The translations under genes were made by a program, and so were the position numbers. Below are positions 47,824 to 57,285 of a stretch of 64,000 nt of DNA, one piece after another. The notes below the pieces were generated by a model, which did not search any database, was not told where the DNA came from, and saw only the letters and a list, made by a program, of their open reading frames with translations. Position 1 is the first letter of the stretch; the number at the start of each line of letters is the position of its first letter. Origin of the DNA: Algorimicrobium hallyeonense (lineage in GTDB: Bacteria > Bacteroidota > Bacteroidia > Flavobacteriales > Flavobacteriaceae); assembly GCF_042657385.1 (NCBI RefSeq), contig NZ_JBHSLA010000001.1:868001-932000 (forward strand), in the 5' to 3' direction.

Positions 47824-49014
47824 TTAGTTGTTAGTGCTTTCAGTTTGCATATCTACAACTCTAACGGTTTGACCATCTTTAACACTTCTGGCGCCTTCTT
47901 GAACAATTTCAGCACCATCTTCTATGCCTTCTAAAACCTCAATAACGTCTCCTTGTGTTTTTCCTGTTTTTATAATAACGCGTTTAACGTCTCCTTCACC
48001 ATTATTGTTTTTGTTAGAAAGAATATAAATATACTGTTCGCCATCTGCATTTTCAGAAATAATACTTTGTGGAATTAGTATGGCTTTTTCACTTGTGTAA
48101 TCGTTAATTTTAAGACGCGCTGTTAAGTTTGGTTTAATATTATTGTCCGTATTTGGCACACTCACTTCTACTTTAAAGGTTCGGTTCGCAGGATTAATAT
48201 AATCGCCAGCTTGACGCACTTTAGTCTCAATGGTTTCTCCTAAAATTGGAAATTCAACCGTAACATCTTTGCCTTTTGTTACACTACCAATATAGCTTTC
48301 AGGAATATCCGTTTCTATATACATATTATCTAGATTTACAATACGCATTAGTTGACTTTGTCCTGCCATAACCACACTTCCTTGTTCGGTAATGATATCG
48401 TCTATGGTACCAGAAAAAGGTGCAGTAACCGTGGTTTTTGAAATTTGTTGTTTTAGTTGATTCACTGCTTCTGCTTGCGATTCTGAAGAAGATTTAGCCT
48501 GTAAATATTGGATTTCACTGCCAATATTCTGATCCCACAAACGCTTTTGACGTTCAAAGGTTGTTTTGGCCAAATTTGCTTGAATTTCTAATTGTGCTAG
48601 TTGCTGGCTTAAACCACCATCATCAATTTTAGCAAGAATTTGTCCTTTTTTTACCTGCTGACCTTCCTTTACATAAACCTTGGTTAAAATACCATTGTAT
48701 TCTGGCGTTACAACTAATAAATCTTTAGTGGTAACATTACCTTGTATTTCTAATTGGTGCTTGAAAACCTCCTCTTTTGCCTTAAAAGTAGTTATTAAAG
48801 GTACTTTTTTAATAGTATCTAGTTTTGCTATTTTTTCATTTAATAAGGCCATCTGATCATTAAGCTCTTGTTGCTTGGTATCAATTTGCGAACGTCTTTC
48901 TTTTAATTCAGATAAATTGTTTGAGGCTAAAACAGCATCAAGCGATTTTTCATTTTTACTGCCACAAGACGATATGATAAGGGCAAGAATAATTAGGATT
49001 TTTATATTTTTCAT
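47824..49014 (-). CDS. RND efflux periplasmic adaptor subunit (lipoprotein)
   Basis: A 396-residue membrane fusion protein. A lipobox (IISSC, about residue 17) anchors it. A coiled-coil hairpin (about 30-70 and 130-190) is flanked by a lipoyl-like domain (GILTKVYVKEGQQVKKGQILAKID and VTAPFSGTIDDIITEQGSVV) and beta-barrel regions. It links the pump to the TolC channel. It lies 10 bp before the pump gene and 22 bp after the tolC gene. Confidence 0.94.
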   Translation of the reverse strand: MKNIKILIILALIISSCGSKNEKSLDAVLASNNLSELKERRSQIDTKQQELNDQMALLNEKIAKLDTIKKVPLITTFKAKEEVFKHQLEIQGNVTTKDLLVVTPEYNGILTKVYVKEGQQVKKGQILAKIDDGGLSQQLAQLEIQANLAKTTFERQKRLWDQNIGSEIQYLQAKSSSESQAEAVNQLKQQISKTTVTAPFSGTIDDIITEQGSVVMAGQSQLMRIVNLDNMYIETDIPESYIGSVTKGKDVTVEFPILGETIETKVRQAGDYINPANRTFKVEVSVPNTDNNIKPNLTARLKINDYTSEKAILIPQSIISENADGEQYIYILSNKNNNGEGDVKRVIIKTGKTQGDVIEVLEGIEDGAEIVQEGARSVKDGQTVRVVDMQTESTNN

Positions 49015-49036
49015 GATTTTATTGTGATGGATTGGC

Positions 49037-50380
49037 TTAATAATTTAGTGTGTTTAGTACGGTTTCTAGTTCAGATTTTTTGGTAATAACATTAAACATA
49101 GACTGCAAATATTCTTGTTGAGCCGTATACAGTTGTGTTTGTGCTTGCCTTAAATCAAAACTGGAAGCTATACCTTCAAAAAATTTAGTTTGGTTCTTTT
49201 CTTCAATGCGTTCTGCTAAATTTAAATTCTGTTGCTTGTTTTGATATTCTTCAATGGCAAACTGGTAGTCACTTTTTGCAGCTGATATTTGAAATTTTAA
49301 CTGCTGTTCGGTTTCTGTTAGTTCCTCTTGAGCTATTTCTAAATTTATTTGAGCGCGCTGGGTTGCGGCACTCCGCATACCAGAACTAAATATGGGAATG
49401 GACATATTTACACCAAAAAGAGAAGACCCATACCATTCTTGATTATTGTTAGCAAAATTAAATTTTTCACCATAACCACTATATCCACCGTTTATAAATG
49501 CGCTTAAGGTTGGTAGAAAGCTGCTTTTCTCAAGTTTTAAAAGTAATTCTTGAGATTCCTCTTGGTTTTTTGCAATTTGGTAATCAATACTGTTTTCAAT
49601 ATTTTCATCTGCCTCCAAGAGCTCTAATGATATGTTTTGGAGCGTGAGAGTTTCTAAGCTATCTATTAGAGAAATGGGCGTGTTTAAATCAATTCCCAAC
49701 GTAATATTAAATAATTGATAGGCTATATCTTTAGAACGCTTGACATTATTTAAATAATTTTTTAAACCCGTTAAAGTAATTTGCAATTGCTCCACGCTTT
49801 CTTCTTCCGCTAAACCATTTTGATATATTTTGGTAGTTTCAAAAAGATTTTTTTCAAGCACCTCAATGTTTTTATTGACAATGTTCAAGTTTTCTTCGGC
49901 TAAAAGCACGTTTCCATACGCGTTGATTACGGCATTTCTTACTTCTAAATCGGTTTTGATTTTAGCATTCTCTGAAATTTCTAGAAACACTTTTGCAGAC
50001 TGTAACCCAACCAAATACGAGCCGTCAAAAAGTAGCTGACTTAAAGTAGCCGTAGCGTTTATGCTTTGCTTTGGACTAAATTCAACAGGTACAAATGTGC
50101 CTGGCGTACCACCTGCAAGTTCTGCTGGAAGTAAGGAAACTTGTTGTTTTATCCAATTTTGGTAATCTACAGCGCCATTTATTTGTGGCAAACCTGTAGC
50201 TGTGGTTTCCCATTTTTGTTTTTCGGCAGCTTCAATATCTCTAACAGCATTTTTAATGGATCGGTTATTTATTAAGGCATAATCTATCGCTTCTTGTAAG
50301 GTTAATGTACTTGGCGTTTCTTGAGCTATTAACCAAGTGGAAAATAATAGGCTGACTATTAATAGTGATTTATGTTTCAT
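49037..50380 (-). CDS. TolC-family outer membrane efflux channel
   Basis: A 447-residue protein. A signal peptide (1-20, ending WLIAQ) precedes two outer membrane efflux repeats of long helices (LTLQEAIDYALINNRSIKNA and QQEYLQSMFNVITKKSELETVLNTL). It forms the exit duct of the RND system. It follows the TetR gene by 8 bp. Confidence 0.93.
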   Translation of the reverse strand: MKHKSLLIVSLLFSTWLIAQETPSTLTLQEAIDYALINNRSIKNAVRDIEAAEKQKWETTATGLPQINGAVDYQNWIKQQVSLLPAELAGGTPGTFVPVEFSPKQSINATATLSQLLFDGSYLVGLQSAKVFLEISENAKIKTDLEVRNAVINAYGNVLLAEENLNIVNKNIEVLEKNLFETTKIYQNGLAEEESVEQLQITLTGLKNYLNNVKRSKDIAYQLFNITLGIDLNTPISLIDSLETLTLQNISLELLEADENIENSIDYQIAKNQEESQELLLKLEKSSFLPTLSAFINGGYSGYGEKFNFANNNQEWYGSSLFGVNMSIPIFSSGMRSAATQRAQINLEIAQEELTETEQQLKFQISAAKSDYQFAIEEYQNKQQNLNLAERIEEKNQTKFFEGIASSFDLRQAQTQLYTAQQEYLQSMFNVITKKSELETVLNTLNY

Positions 50381-50388
50381 TGTTTGTT

Positions 50389-51006
50389 TTAGTCTATTTT
50401 TATTTTTGAGCTGTCACTTAATATGGTGTCTAATTTGTCAATTCCTTTTTTGGTGCTAATCCCGCGAATATGATATTCTAAATAATTATCCATTAACTGT
50501 TTCATGGGGAAATCATTGGTTGGAAATATATCAACATCCTTTAAGCTCATCATGGTATTAAAGTAGAGTCGGGATACAAATTCAACATCAATGGATTCAC
50601 GATATAGTCCTTCTGATACACCACGAATTAAATTATTTTTTACACAATCTTGCATGATGTGAAATTGATCGTTTTTTAGAGATTCGAAAATTTTAGGATA
50701 ATATTTTTTTAGTTGGTATTGTGGTGATGATTTTTCATCTTTTAAATGGGTCATGGTGAATTTCTTGATTTCAAAAATTTCATCAATAGGATTTTGATTT
50801 AAAGCACAAATACAATCAATACCTTGCGAAATAAATTCAAACATATATAAGGTTGTTGCCTGAACTAATTTCGTTTTCGTTGCATAGTGTAGGTATATGG
50901 TTTTTTTCGATACACCAATTTCATTGGCAATATCGTCCATAGTCACGCTTTTAAACCCGTAGTTTAAAAACAAATCAGCCGAACTTTTAAGAATTTTATC
51001 TTTCAT
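50389..51006 (-). CDS. TetR/AcrR family transcriptional regulator
   Basis: A 205-residue repressor starting at Met 51006 (MKDKILKSSADLFLNYGF). A start at 51027 would place seven extra residues inside the promoter. The helix-turn-helix is FKSVTMDDIANEIGVSKKTIYLHYATKTKLV (about 21-51). The C-terminal half is the ligand-binding and dimer domain. It heads the efflux operon and probably represses it and itself. A palindrome at 51029-51056 is the likely operator. Confidence 0.92.
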   Translation of the reverse strand: MKDKILKSSADLFLNYGFKSVTMDDIANEIGVSKKTIYLHYATKTKLVQATTLYMFEFISQGIDCICALNQNPIDEIFEIKKFTMTHLKDEKSSPQYQLKKYYPKIFESLKNDQFHIMQDCVKNNLIRGVSEGLYRESIDVEFVSRLYFNTMMSLKDVDIFPTNDFPMKQLMDNYLEYHIRGISTKKGIDKLDTILSDSSKIKID

Positions 51007-51015
51007 AATAAGGTG

Positions 51016-51056
51016 CAAATATATCAAAGGAAACTTTAAAAACCAAAAAAGTTTCC
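51016..51056 (-). promoter_or_regulatory. Promoter and palindromic operator of the efflux operon
   Basis: GGAAACTTT (51029-51037) and AAAGTTTCC (51048-51056) form a perfect 9-bp inverted repeat with 10 bp between, the size of a TetR-family site. It lies just upstream of a TATATTTG -7 box (51023-51016, minus strand) and covers the predicted -33 region (TTTG about 20 bp upstream), so bound repressor would block RNA polymerase. Confidence 0.65.
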
Positions 51057-51116
51057 ATAGTATTAACCTTTTCTTAATATTGGAGAAAGGTGTTGTAATA
51101 ATTAAATGAATTGCCT

Positions 51117-51124
51117 TATTTTTG
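51117..51124 (+). promoter_or_regulatory. -7 box TATTTTTG placed for leaderless transcription of the polyprenyl synthase gene
   Basis: TAnnTTTG match ending exactly four bases before the ATG at 51129, with GTTG 21 bp upstream (51092-51095) as a possible -33. It also supports 51129 over the earlier ATG at 51111, which would lie upstream of the transcript. Confidence 0.55.
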
Positions 51125-51128
51125 CTTT

Positions 51129-52103
51129 ATGCAAAACACACCTTATTATCAGCAAGCATTTGTGGATTACTTGGATGCGTATATTCAAGAAAAAGAACCA
51201 AAATCGTTATACGATCCAATTAATTATATATTACAATTAGGTGGAAAACGCTTGCGTCCTGTTTTAACTTTAATGACTGCAGAGATTTTTGATTGTCACT
51301 ATACCAAAGCGTTAAATGCGGCTTTAAGTATTGAAGTTTTTCATAATTTTTCATTGGTTCATGATGATATTATGGATGATGCACCTCTGCGAAGGGGTCA
51401 AGAAACCGTTCATGAGAAATGGGATTTAAACACGGGGATTTTATCCGGTGATGCCATGCTAATTATGGCGTATCAGTTGTTTGAAAACTATGATCCCGAA
51501 ACGTTTCAAGCACTTGCTAAATTATTTAGCAAAACAGCTTTACAGGTTTGTGAAGGTCAGCAGTATGATGTAGATTTTGAAACTCGTGACGATGTGTCTA
51601 TTCCTGAATATTTAAAAATGATTGAATACAAAACAGCCGTTTTGGTTGGTGCTGCTATGGAAATGGGAGCAATTGTTGCGCAGGTTCGGGAGCAAGATAA
51701 ACGCTATATGTATGAGTTTGGTTTAAATTTAGGAATTGCCTTTCAACTACAAGATGATTATTTAGATGCATTTGGCAATCCCGAAACATTTGGAAAACAA
51801 GTTGGTGGTGATATTATTGAAAACAAAAAAACTTATTTATATTTAAAAGCCTTGGAGTTTTCTAGTGATGATGATAAGCAGCAGCTTTTACATTTATTCA
51901 GTTTAAAACCTACCGACCAGACCAATAAAATAGAAACCATTAAAGATATTTTTAACACCTCTGGCTCTAGTTTAGCAACCAAGCAGGTTATAGAGGAATA
52001 TACCAATAAAGCTTTTGGTATTTTAGAGCAGCTACAAATTTCTGAAGAAAAAAAGATGTTATTAAAAACGTTTGGTCAGCAGTTAATGAACAGGAATGTA
52101 TAA
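51129..52103 (+). CDS. Polyprenyl synthetase (trans-isoprenyl diphosphate synthase)
   Basis: A 324-residue enzyme that extends allylic diphosphates with isopentenyl diphosphate. The first aspartate-rich motif is DDIMDD (Asp79-Asp84) followed by RRG; the second is QLQDDYLDAFG; GGKRLRP lies at 39-45. Product length (C15-C40) cannot be fixed here, though the position of bulky residues before the first motif (FHNFSLVHDD) fits short to medium chains. The start at 51129 is chosen because a -7 box ends four bases before it. A small gene overlaps its stop codon (TAATG). Confidence 0.92.
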   Translation: MQNTPYYQQAFVDYLDAYIQEKEPKSLYDPINYILQLGGKRLRPVLTLMTAEIFDCHYTKALNAALSIEVFHNFSLVHDDIMDDAPLRRGQETVHEKWDLNTGILSGDAMLIMAYQLFENYDPETFQALAKLFSKTALQVCEGQQYDVDFETRDDVSIPEYLKMIEYKTAVLVGAAMEMGAIVAQVREQDKRYMYEFGLNLGIAFQLQDDYLDAFGNPETFGKQVGGDIIENKKTYLYLKALEFSSDDDKQQLLHLFSLKPTDQTNKIETIKDIFNTSGSSLATKQVIEEYTNKAFGILEQLQISEEKKMLLKTFGQQLMNRNV

Positions 52104-52453
52104 TGCAATTACCTACAACTTTTACCGATTTAATTGATGAAGCCAATCACTCCGAACTCTATCAGAAGTTAATTCAGCAATTGAATAAGGATTTAGCTTT
52201 GGCAAATGTGGATTTGGAATTGGATCTGGAAATACTCCCAACTAGTTTAAAATTCATGTTGCATGAAATGGTTTATAAATTAATCCAAGAAAAGTTCATG
52301 GATTATTTAAATCTGCTCTACATTATTGATGTTTCTGAAACCAAAGTTCGCGAGTTGGACGGTTCAGATACCATTATTATGGCAGAACAGGTGGCTTTTT
52401 TAGTGTTACAGCGCGAGTGGCAAAAGGTTTGGTTTAAGAATAGGTATTCATAA
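52103..52453 (+). CDS. Conserved small protein coupled to polyprenyl synthetase, unknown
   Basis: A 116-residue, helix-rich, soluble protein (LYQKLIQQLNKDLALANVDLEL near residue 20; VAFLVLQREWQKVWFKNRYS at the end). Its ATG overlaps the TAA of the polyprenyl synthetase gene by one base, so translation is coupled and a shared role in isoprenoid metabolism is possible. I do not recognise a characterised family. Confidence 0.72.
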   Translation: MQLPTTFTDLIDEANHSELYQKLIQQLNKDLALANVDLELDLEILPTSLKFMLHEMVYKLIQEKFMDYLNLLYIIDVSETKVRELDGSDTIIMAEQVAFLVLQREWQKVWFKNRYS

Positions 52454-52461
52454 ATTTATTT

Positions 52462-53010
52462 TTAAAAATAAATTCTAAAGAACGGCATCCAAGAACTTCC
52501 ATAAATACTCTTATCTCTATCATACAGCACATCATAACGAATTCCAATAGCTGTAGACACGCGCCCACTACTTATGGTGTAACCAGCGCCTAAAAACAAT
52601 GCTGGATACCAATAGTTCTCGTCTGCAATTAGAAGTCTATTTTCCCAATTCCGACTCACATTTAATTCTTCAAATTCAGCGGATAGCTGCAACTGTGGAA
52701 TAGGATTAAAAAGCCCTATGATGCTTCCGCCTAAAATAGTGGATTGATAAAAATCTTTTCTGCTGGCATAGGTGCCATTCAATGAAACACCCATTGCAAA
52801 TTGCGGATTAAACTGATAAATAGCACTTGGAGCCAAGGTTCCACTAAAATAATCGCCAGAAAAACCCAATCCAATTCCACCACCAAAACGCACGTGACTC
52901 CAAAAATCATTGGTATTATTTTGTGCTGACACACTCGTTATAAAAAGACAAAAGAATCCAATGATTATCCTATTTTTTTTGGAGAATAATAAATCTTGTT
53001 TCATTTTCAA
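52462..53010 (-). CDS. Outer membrane beta-barrel-like protein
   Basis: A 182-residue protein with a signal peptide (about 1-29, ending TSVSAQ) and alternating glycine-rich strands ending in a terminal aromatic (FFRIYF), as in small outer membrane barrels. Such genes next to sucA in flavobacteria are sometimes labelled alpha-ketoglutarate decarboxylase; nothing in the sequence supports an enzyme. It is divergent from sucA, 107 bp apart. Confidence 0.72.
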   Translation of the reverse strand: MKMKQDLLFSKKNRIIIGFFCLFITSVSAQNNTNDFWSHVRFGGGIGLGFSGDYFSGTLAPSAIYQFNPQFAMGVSLNGTYASRKDFYQSTILGGSIIGLFNPIPQLQLSAEFEELNVSRNWENRLLIADENYWYPALFLGAGYTISSGRVSTAIGIRYDVLYDRDKSIYGSSWMPFFRIYF

Positions 53011-53071
53011 AATTTTAGTTAATTACATGTTATAAAAGTAAGAAAAGCATATCTATTTTTACTAAAAGTTG

Positions 53072-53079
53072 TACTTTTG
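53072..53079 (+). promoter_or_regulatory. -7 box (TACTTTTG) of the sucAB operon
   Basis: TAnnTTTG match 38 bp upstream of the sucA start codon; no clean TTTG was found at -33. Confidence 0.5.
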
Positions 53080-53117
53080 TGTAAATTTAGTCTGAACGAT
53101 TCAGTTTTAATTCATTT

Positions 53118-55895
53118 ATGGATAAATATTCTTTTTTAAACGCAGCACATTCAGCATACTTTGCTGATTTATACGACCAATATTTACAAAACCCAGATTC
53201 TGTCGAGCCAAGTTGGAGAGCCTTTTTTCAAGGTTACGACTTTGGTAGTGAAAGCTTTGGCATAACAGACAAGGTGGAAACAGAGCAAGTTATGGGAACG
53301 GATGTTTCCTGCGAACATGTTTCTATTAGTGTCACCAAAGAATTTCAGGTATTACAATTAATTGATGGGTATCGTAATCGTGGACATTTGTTTACAAAAA
53401 CAAACCCTGTTCGTGACAGACGTACGTATTCGCCTACTTTGGCTATTGAAAATTTCGGACTATCAGAATCCGATTTGGATACCACCTTTAATGCGGGAGA
53501 CACCATAGGTTCTGGCGTAAAAACATTGCGCGCCATTATTAAGCATTTAGATAATATATATTGTCACTCAATAGGAGTAGAATATATGTATATCAGAAAA
53601 CCTGAAGAAATTAAATGGTTTCAGGAAAAATTGAGTATTAATGACAATCTGCCAAATTTTGATGCAGATCAGAAGAAACATATTCTTAAAAAATTAAACG
53701 AAGCCGTTTCCTTTGAAACCTTTTTACATACCAAATATGTAGGACAAAAACGATTCTCTTTAGAAGGAGGTGAGTCTTTAATCCCAGCATTAGACGCCTT
53801 AATTGAAAGTGCTTCGGATTATGATGTGAAAGAATTTGTAATGGGAATGGCACACCGTGGCCGTTTAAGTACATTGACAAATATTTTCGGAAAATCGGCT
53901 AAAGATATCTTTAGTGAATTTGACGGTAAAGATTATGAGCAGGAGGTTTTTGATGGTGATGTGAAATATCATTTAGGTTGGACCAGTGATAGAGAAACCA
54001 ATAACGGCAATAAAATTAATTTAAATATTGCCCCAAACCCGTCGCATTTAGAAACCGTAGGCGCCGTAGTTGAAGGTATAGTTAGAGCTAAACAAGATGA
54101 TAAATATGCCGATAATCCATCGCAAGTATTACCAATAGTTGTTCATGGTGATGCTGCTATTGCAGGTCAAGGCTTGGTGTACGAAATTGTTCAAATGTCG
54201 CAATTAGATGGTTATAAAACGAGTGGAACCATTCACATAGTTGTTAATAACCAGATCGGTTTTACTACCAATTATTTGGATGCACGATCTAGTACATATT
54301 GTACAGATATTGCCAAAGTAACACTATCTCCTGTATTACATGTTAATGCAGACGATGTGGAAGCTGTTGTTCACGCCATGTTATTCGCATTGCATTTCAG
54401 AATGAAATTTAAACGCGATGTATTTATCGATTTATTAGGCTATAGAAAATATGGTCATAATGAAGGGGATGAGCCACGTTTTACACAACCAAAATTGTAT
54501 AAAGCTATTGCAAAACATCATAACCCAAGAGATATTTATGCTGAAAAGCTTATTTCTGAAGGAATTATTGATGAGGATTATGTTAAAAAACTGGAAGAAG
54601 ACTATAAAAATAAACTAGAAGAAAATTTAGAAGATTCTAGAAAAGAAGATAAAACGGAAATCACACCATTCATGCAAAACGAATGGGAAGATTACACAAC
54701 TGCGGACGAAAATAAAATGATGGAACCGGTTGATACAACTTGTAGCAAAGCCGATCTAGAAAAAGTAACGAAAGTTATTTCAAATCTTCCAAAGGATAAA
54801 AAATTCATTCGTAAAATTGAACGCTTAATACAGTCTAGACAAACCATGTTTGATGAAAACAAACTGGATTGGGCTATGGCAGAACATTTAGCTTATGGAA
54901 CCTTATTATTAGATGGTAACGATGTTAGAATTTCTGGTCAAGATGTGGAGCGTGGAACGTTTTCTCACAGACATGCCGTTGTAAAAGTAGAGGATAGTGA
55001 GGAAGAAATTATCCTTCACAATCAATTAAGTGATGATCAAGGGAAATTCTATATTTATAACTCATTGCTATCAGAATATGGTGTTGTAGGCTTTGATTAT
55101 GGTTATGCCATGGCAAGCCCTAGAACTTTAACTATTTGGGAAGCCCAGTTTGGCGATTTTAGTAATGGTGCACAAATTATGTTGGATCAATACATCTCGG
55201 CAGCCGAAGATAAATGGAAACTTCAAAACGGATTAGTTATGCTTTTACCGCATGGTTATGAAGGGCAAGGAGCAGAGCACTCTTCCGGACGTATGGAGCG
55301 TTATTTGCAACTGTGTGCCAAGGATAATATGTTTGTGGCCGACTGTACAACGCCAGCCAATATGTTTCATATATTGCGCAGACAAGTAAAAGCTGAATAC
55401 CGTAAACCTTTAATTATATTTACACCAAAAAGTTTGTTGCGTAATCCTAAAGTGGTTTCAACCGTTGACGAATTTGCAAATGGAAGTTTCCAAGAAGTAA
55501 TAGACGATCAGGAAATTAAAACTACTGATGTAAAATCATTAGTATTTGTTACTGGTAAGTTCTATTATGATTTACAAGAGGAACGCGAAAACTTAAATCG
55601 TAAAGATGTAGCTTTGGTAAGAATAGAACAATTATTCCCGTTGCCAACAGAAGCTATTAGAGCGATAATGAAGAAATATAAAAATGCCGAAGAAATTGTT
55701 TGGGCTCAAGAAGAACCAAGAAACATGGGCGCATATAGCCACATGTTAATGCATTTAGACGAAGCCAAAACATTTAGAGCGGTATCGCGTAGACCTTATG
55801 GAGCACCAGCAGCTGGTAGTTCTGTACGTTCTAAAAAACGTCATAAAGAAGTTATAGACTTCGTGTTTGACAAAACGAAAAACAACCAACATTAA
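53118..55895 (+). CDS. sucA: 2-oxoglutarate dehydrogenase E1 component
   Basis: A 925-residue thiamine diphosphate enzyme, the decarboxylating subunit of the TCA-cycle 2-oxoglutarate dehydrogenase complex. The N-terminal SFLNAAHSAYFADLYDQYLQNPDSVEPSW is the E2-binding segment. Active-site and cofactor stretches include FSLEGGESLIPALD, GMAHRGRLSTLTN, IAPNPSHLETVGAVVEG, HGDAAIAGQGLVYE, GDEPRFTQP and LLPHGYEGQGAEHSS. sucB follows 27 bp downstream, so the two form an operon. Confidence 0.97.
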   Translation: MDKYSFLNAAHSAYFADLYDQYLQNPDSVEPSWRAFFQGYDFGSESFGITDKVETEQVMGTDVSCEHVSISVTKEFQVLQLIDGYRNRGHLFTKTNPVRDRRTYSPTLAIENFGLSESDLDTTFNAGDTIGSGVKTLRAIIKHLDNIYCHSIGVEYMYIRKPEEIKWFQEKLSINDNLPNFDADQKKHILKKLNEAVSFETFLHTKYVGQKRFSLEGGESLIPALDALIESASDYDVKEFVMGMAHRGRLSTLTNIFGKSAKDIFSEFDGKDYEQEVFDGDVKYHLGWTSDRETNNGNKINLNIAPNPSHLETVGAVVEGIVRAKQDDKYADNPSQVLPIVVHGDAAIAGQGLVYEIVQMSQLDGYKTSGTIHIVVNNQIGFTTNYLDARSSTYCTDIAKVTLSPVLHVNADDVEAVVHAMLFALHFRMKFKRDVFIDLLGYRKYGHNEGDEPRFTQPKLYKAIAKHHNPRDIYAEKLISEGIIDEDYVKKLEEDYKNKLEENLEDSRKEDKTEITPFMQNEWEDYTTADENKMMEPVDTTCSKADLEKVTKVISNLPKDKKFIRKIERLIQSRQTMFDENKLDWAMAEHLAYGTLLLDGNDVRISGQDVERGTFSHRHAVVKVEDSEEEIILHNQLSDDQGKFYIYNSLLSEYGVVGFDYGYAMASPRTLTIWEAQFGDFSNGAQIMLDQYISAAEDKWKLQNGLVMLLPHGYEGQGAEHSSGRMERYLQLCAKDNMFVADCTTPANMFHILRRQVKAEYRKPLIIFTPKSLLRNPKVVSTVDEFANGSFQEVIDDQEIKTTDVKSLVFVTGKFYYDLQEERENLNRKDVALVRIEQLFPLPTEAIRAIMKKYKNAEEIVWAQEEPRNMGAYSHMLMHLDEAKTFRAVSRRPYGAPAAGSSVRSKKRHKEVIDFVFDKTKNNQH

Positions 55896-55922
55896 AATAT
55901 TAAAAACTAAAACAGTATCACG

Positions 55923-57203
55923 ATGATTTTAGAAATGAAAGTTCCTTCGCCAGGAGAATCTATTACAGAAGTAGAAATTGCAACATGGTTAGTTGCGGAT
56001 GGTGATTACGTAGAAAAAGACCAAGCTATTGCAGAAGTAGATAGTGACAAAGCAACTTTAGAATTGCCTGCCGAAGCTAGTGGAACCATAACACTTAAAG
56101 CAGAAGAAGGTGACGCTGTAGAAGTTGGAGCGGTTGTGTGTTTAATTGATACGTCAGCTGAAAAGCCAGGAGGCGGATCAGAAAAGGATGCGCCAGAATC
56201 CTATAAAGGTGGTGGCGATGAAGGTGGCGCTACAAAAAAAGAAACCGAAGAATTAGTTAAAGATTTGGATTCAGATAAGAAGAAATCTAATCATGATAAA
56301 GCATCAAATCCTGCTAATAAATCATACGCATCTGGTGTTGCTAGTCCTGCAGCTAAAAAGATTCTAGCTGAAAAAGATATGGATGCTTCAGAAATTTCAG
56401 GAACTGGAAAAGACGGTCGCGTTACTAAAGATGATGCTGTAAAAGCAGTGCCTTCTATGGGAACACCAACAGGTGGAAACCGATCAAGCACTAGAAGTAG
56501 AATGTCTATGTTAAGACGTAAAGTAGCAGAACGTTTAGTGGAAGCTAAAAATACAACGGCTATGCTTACTACGTTTAACGAGGTAGATATGTCGCCAATT
56601 TTTGCATTGCGAAATGAATACAAAGAAGCTTTTAAAAACAAGCATGGTGTAGGATTAGGCTTTATGTCTTTCTTTACTTTAGCTGTTGTTAGAGCTTTGA
56701 AAATGTATCCAGATGTAAACTCTATGATCGATGGAAACGAAATGATTACTTATGATTTCGTTGATATTTCAATAGCTGTTTCTGGTCCAAAAGGATTAAT
56801 GGTTCCTGTAATTAGAAATACTGAAAATTTAACCTTTAGAGGTGTTGAAAATGAGGTGAAACGCTTGGCTCTTCGCGCACGAGATGGGAAAATTACGGTA
56901 GATGAAATGACAGGTGGAACGTTTACCATTTCTAATGGTGGTGTTTTTGGAAGTATGCTTTCAACACCAATTATCAACCCACCTCAAAGTGGAATTTTAG
57001 GAATGCACAACATTGTTGAAAGACCTGTAGCTATTGCTGGTAAGGTTGAAATACGTCCAATAATGTTTGTAGCCTTATCTTACGATCATAGAATTATTGA
57101 TGGTAAGGAATCAGTAGGCTTCCTAGTAGCAGTAAAAGAAGCATTAGAAAATCCAACAGAATTATTAATGGATAATAATGTTATGAAAGCTTTAGAGCTT
57201 TAA
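55923..57203 (+). CDS. sucB: 2-oxoglutarate dehydrogenase E2 (dihydrolipoyl succinyltransferase)
   Basis: A 426-residue acyltransferase. The lipoyl domain covers 1-78 with lipoyl-lysine Lys43 in EVDSDKATLEL. A Gly/Lys/Asp-rich linker leads to the E3-binding domain (about 138-175, SPAAKKILAEKDMD) and the catalytic domain with His389 and Asp393 in YDHRIIDG. It transfers succinyl groups to CoA. Confidence 0.96.
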   Translation: MILEMKVPSPGESITEVEIATWLVADGDYVEKDQAIAEVDSDKATLELPAEASGTITLKAEEGDAVEVGAVVCLIDTSAEKPGGGSEKDAPESYKGGGDEGGATKKETEELVKDLDSDKKKSNHDKASNPANKSYASGVASPAAKKILAEKDMDASEISGTGKDGRVTKDDAVKAVPSMGTPTGGNRSSTRSRMSMLRRKVAERLVEAKNTTAMLTTFNEVDMSPIFALRNEYKEAFKNKHGVGLGFMSFFTLAVVRALKMYPDVNSMIDGNEMITYDFVDISIAVSGPKGLMVPVIRNTENLTFRGVENEVKRLALRARDGKITVDEMTGGTFTISNGGVFGSMLSTPIINPPQSGILGMHNIVERPVAIAGKVEIRPIMFVALSYDHRIIDGKESVGFLVAVKEALENPTELLMDNNVMKALEL

Positions 57204-57227
57204 TAAAATACAATTCTATATAATACG

Positions 57228-57262
57228 AAAGCGCTACTTCTAAAAGAAGTAGCGCTTTTTTC
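57228..57262 (+). terminator. Terminator after sucB
   Basis: AAAGCGCTACTTCT (57228-57241) pairs perfectly with its complement at 57245-57258 around three bases, followed by a T run. On the minus strand the T run is only three bases, so it would be a weak terminator for the small peptide gene coming the other way. Confidence 0.9.
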
Positions 57263-57285
57263 TTGAATACATAATAACTAACTTA

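Noticed and set aside
52462..53010. Alpha-ketoglutarate decarboxylase next to sucA
   Set aside because: The protein has a signal peptide and outer membrane strands and no thiamine-enzyme motifs; such a name would come from its position only.
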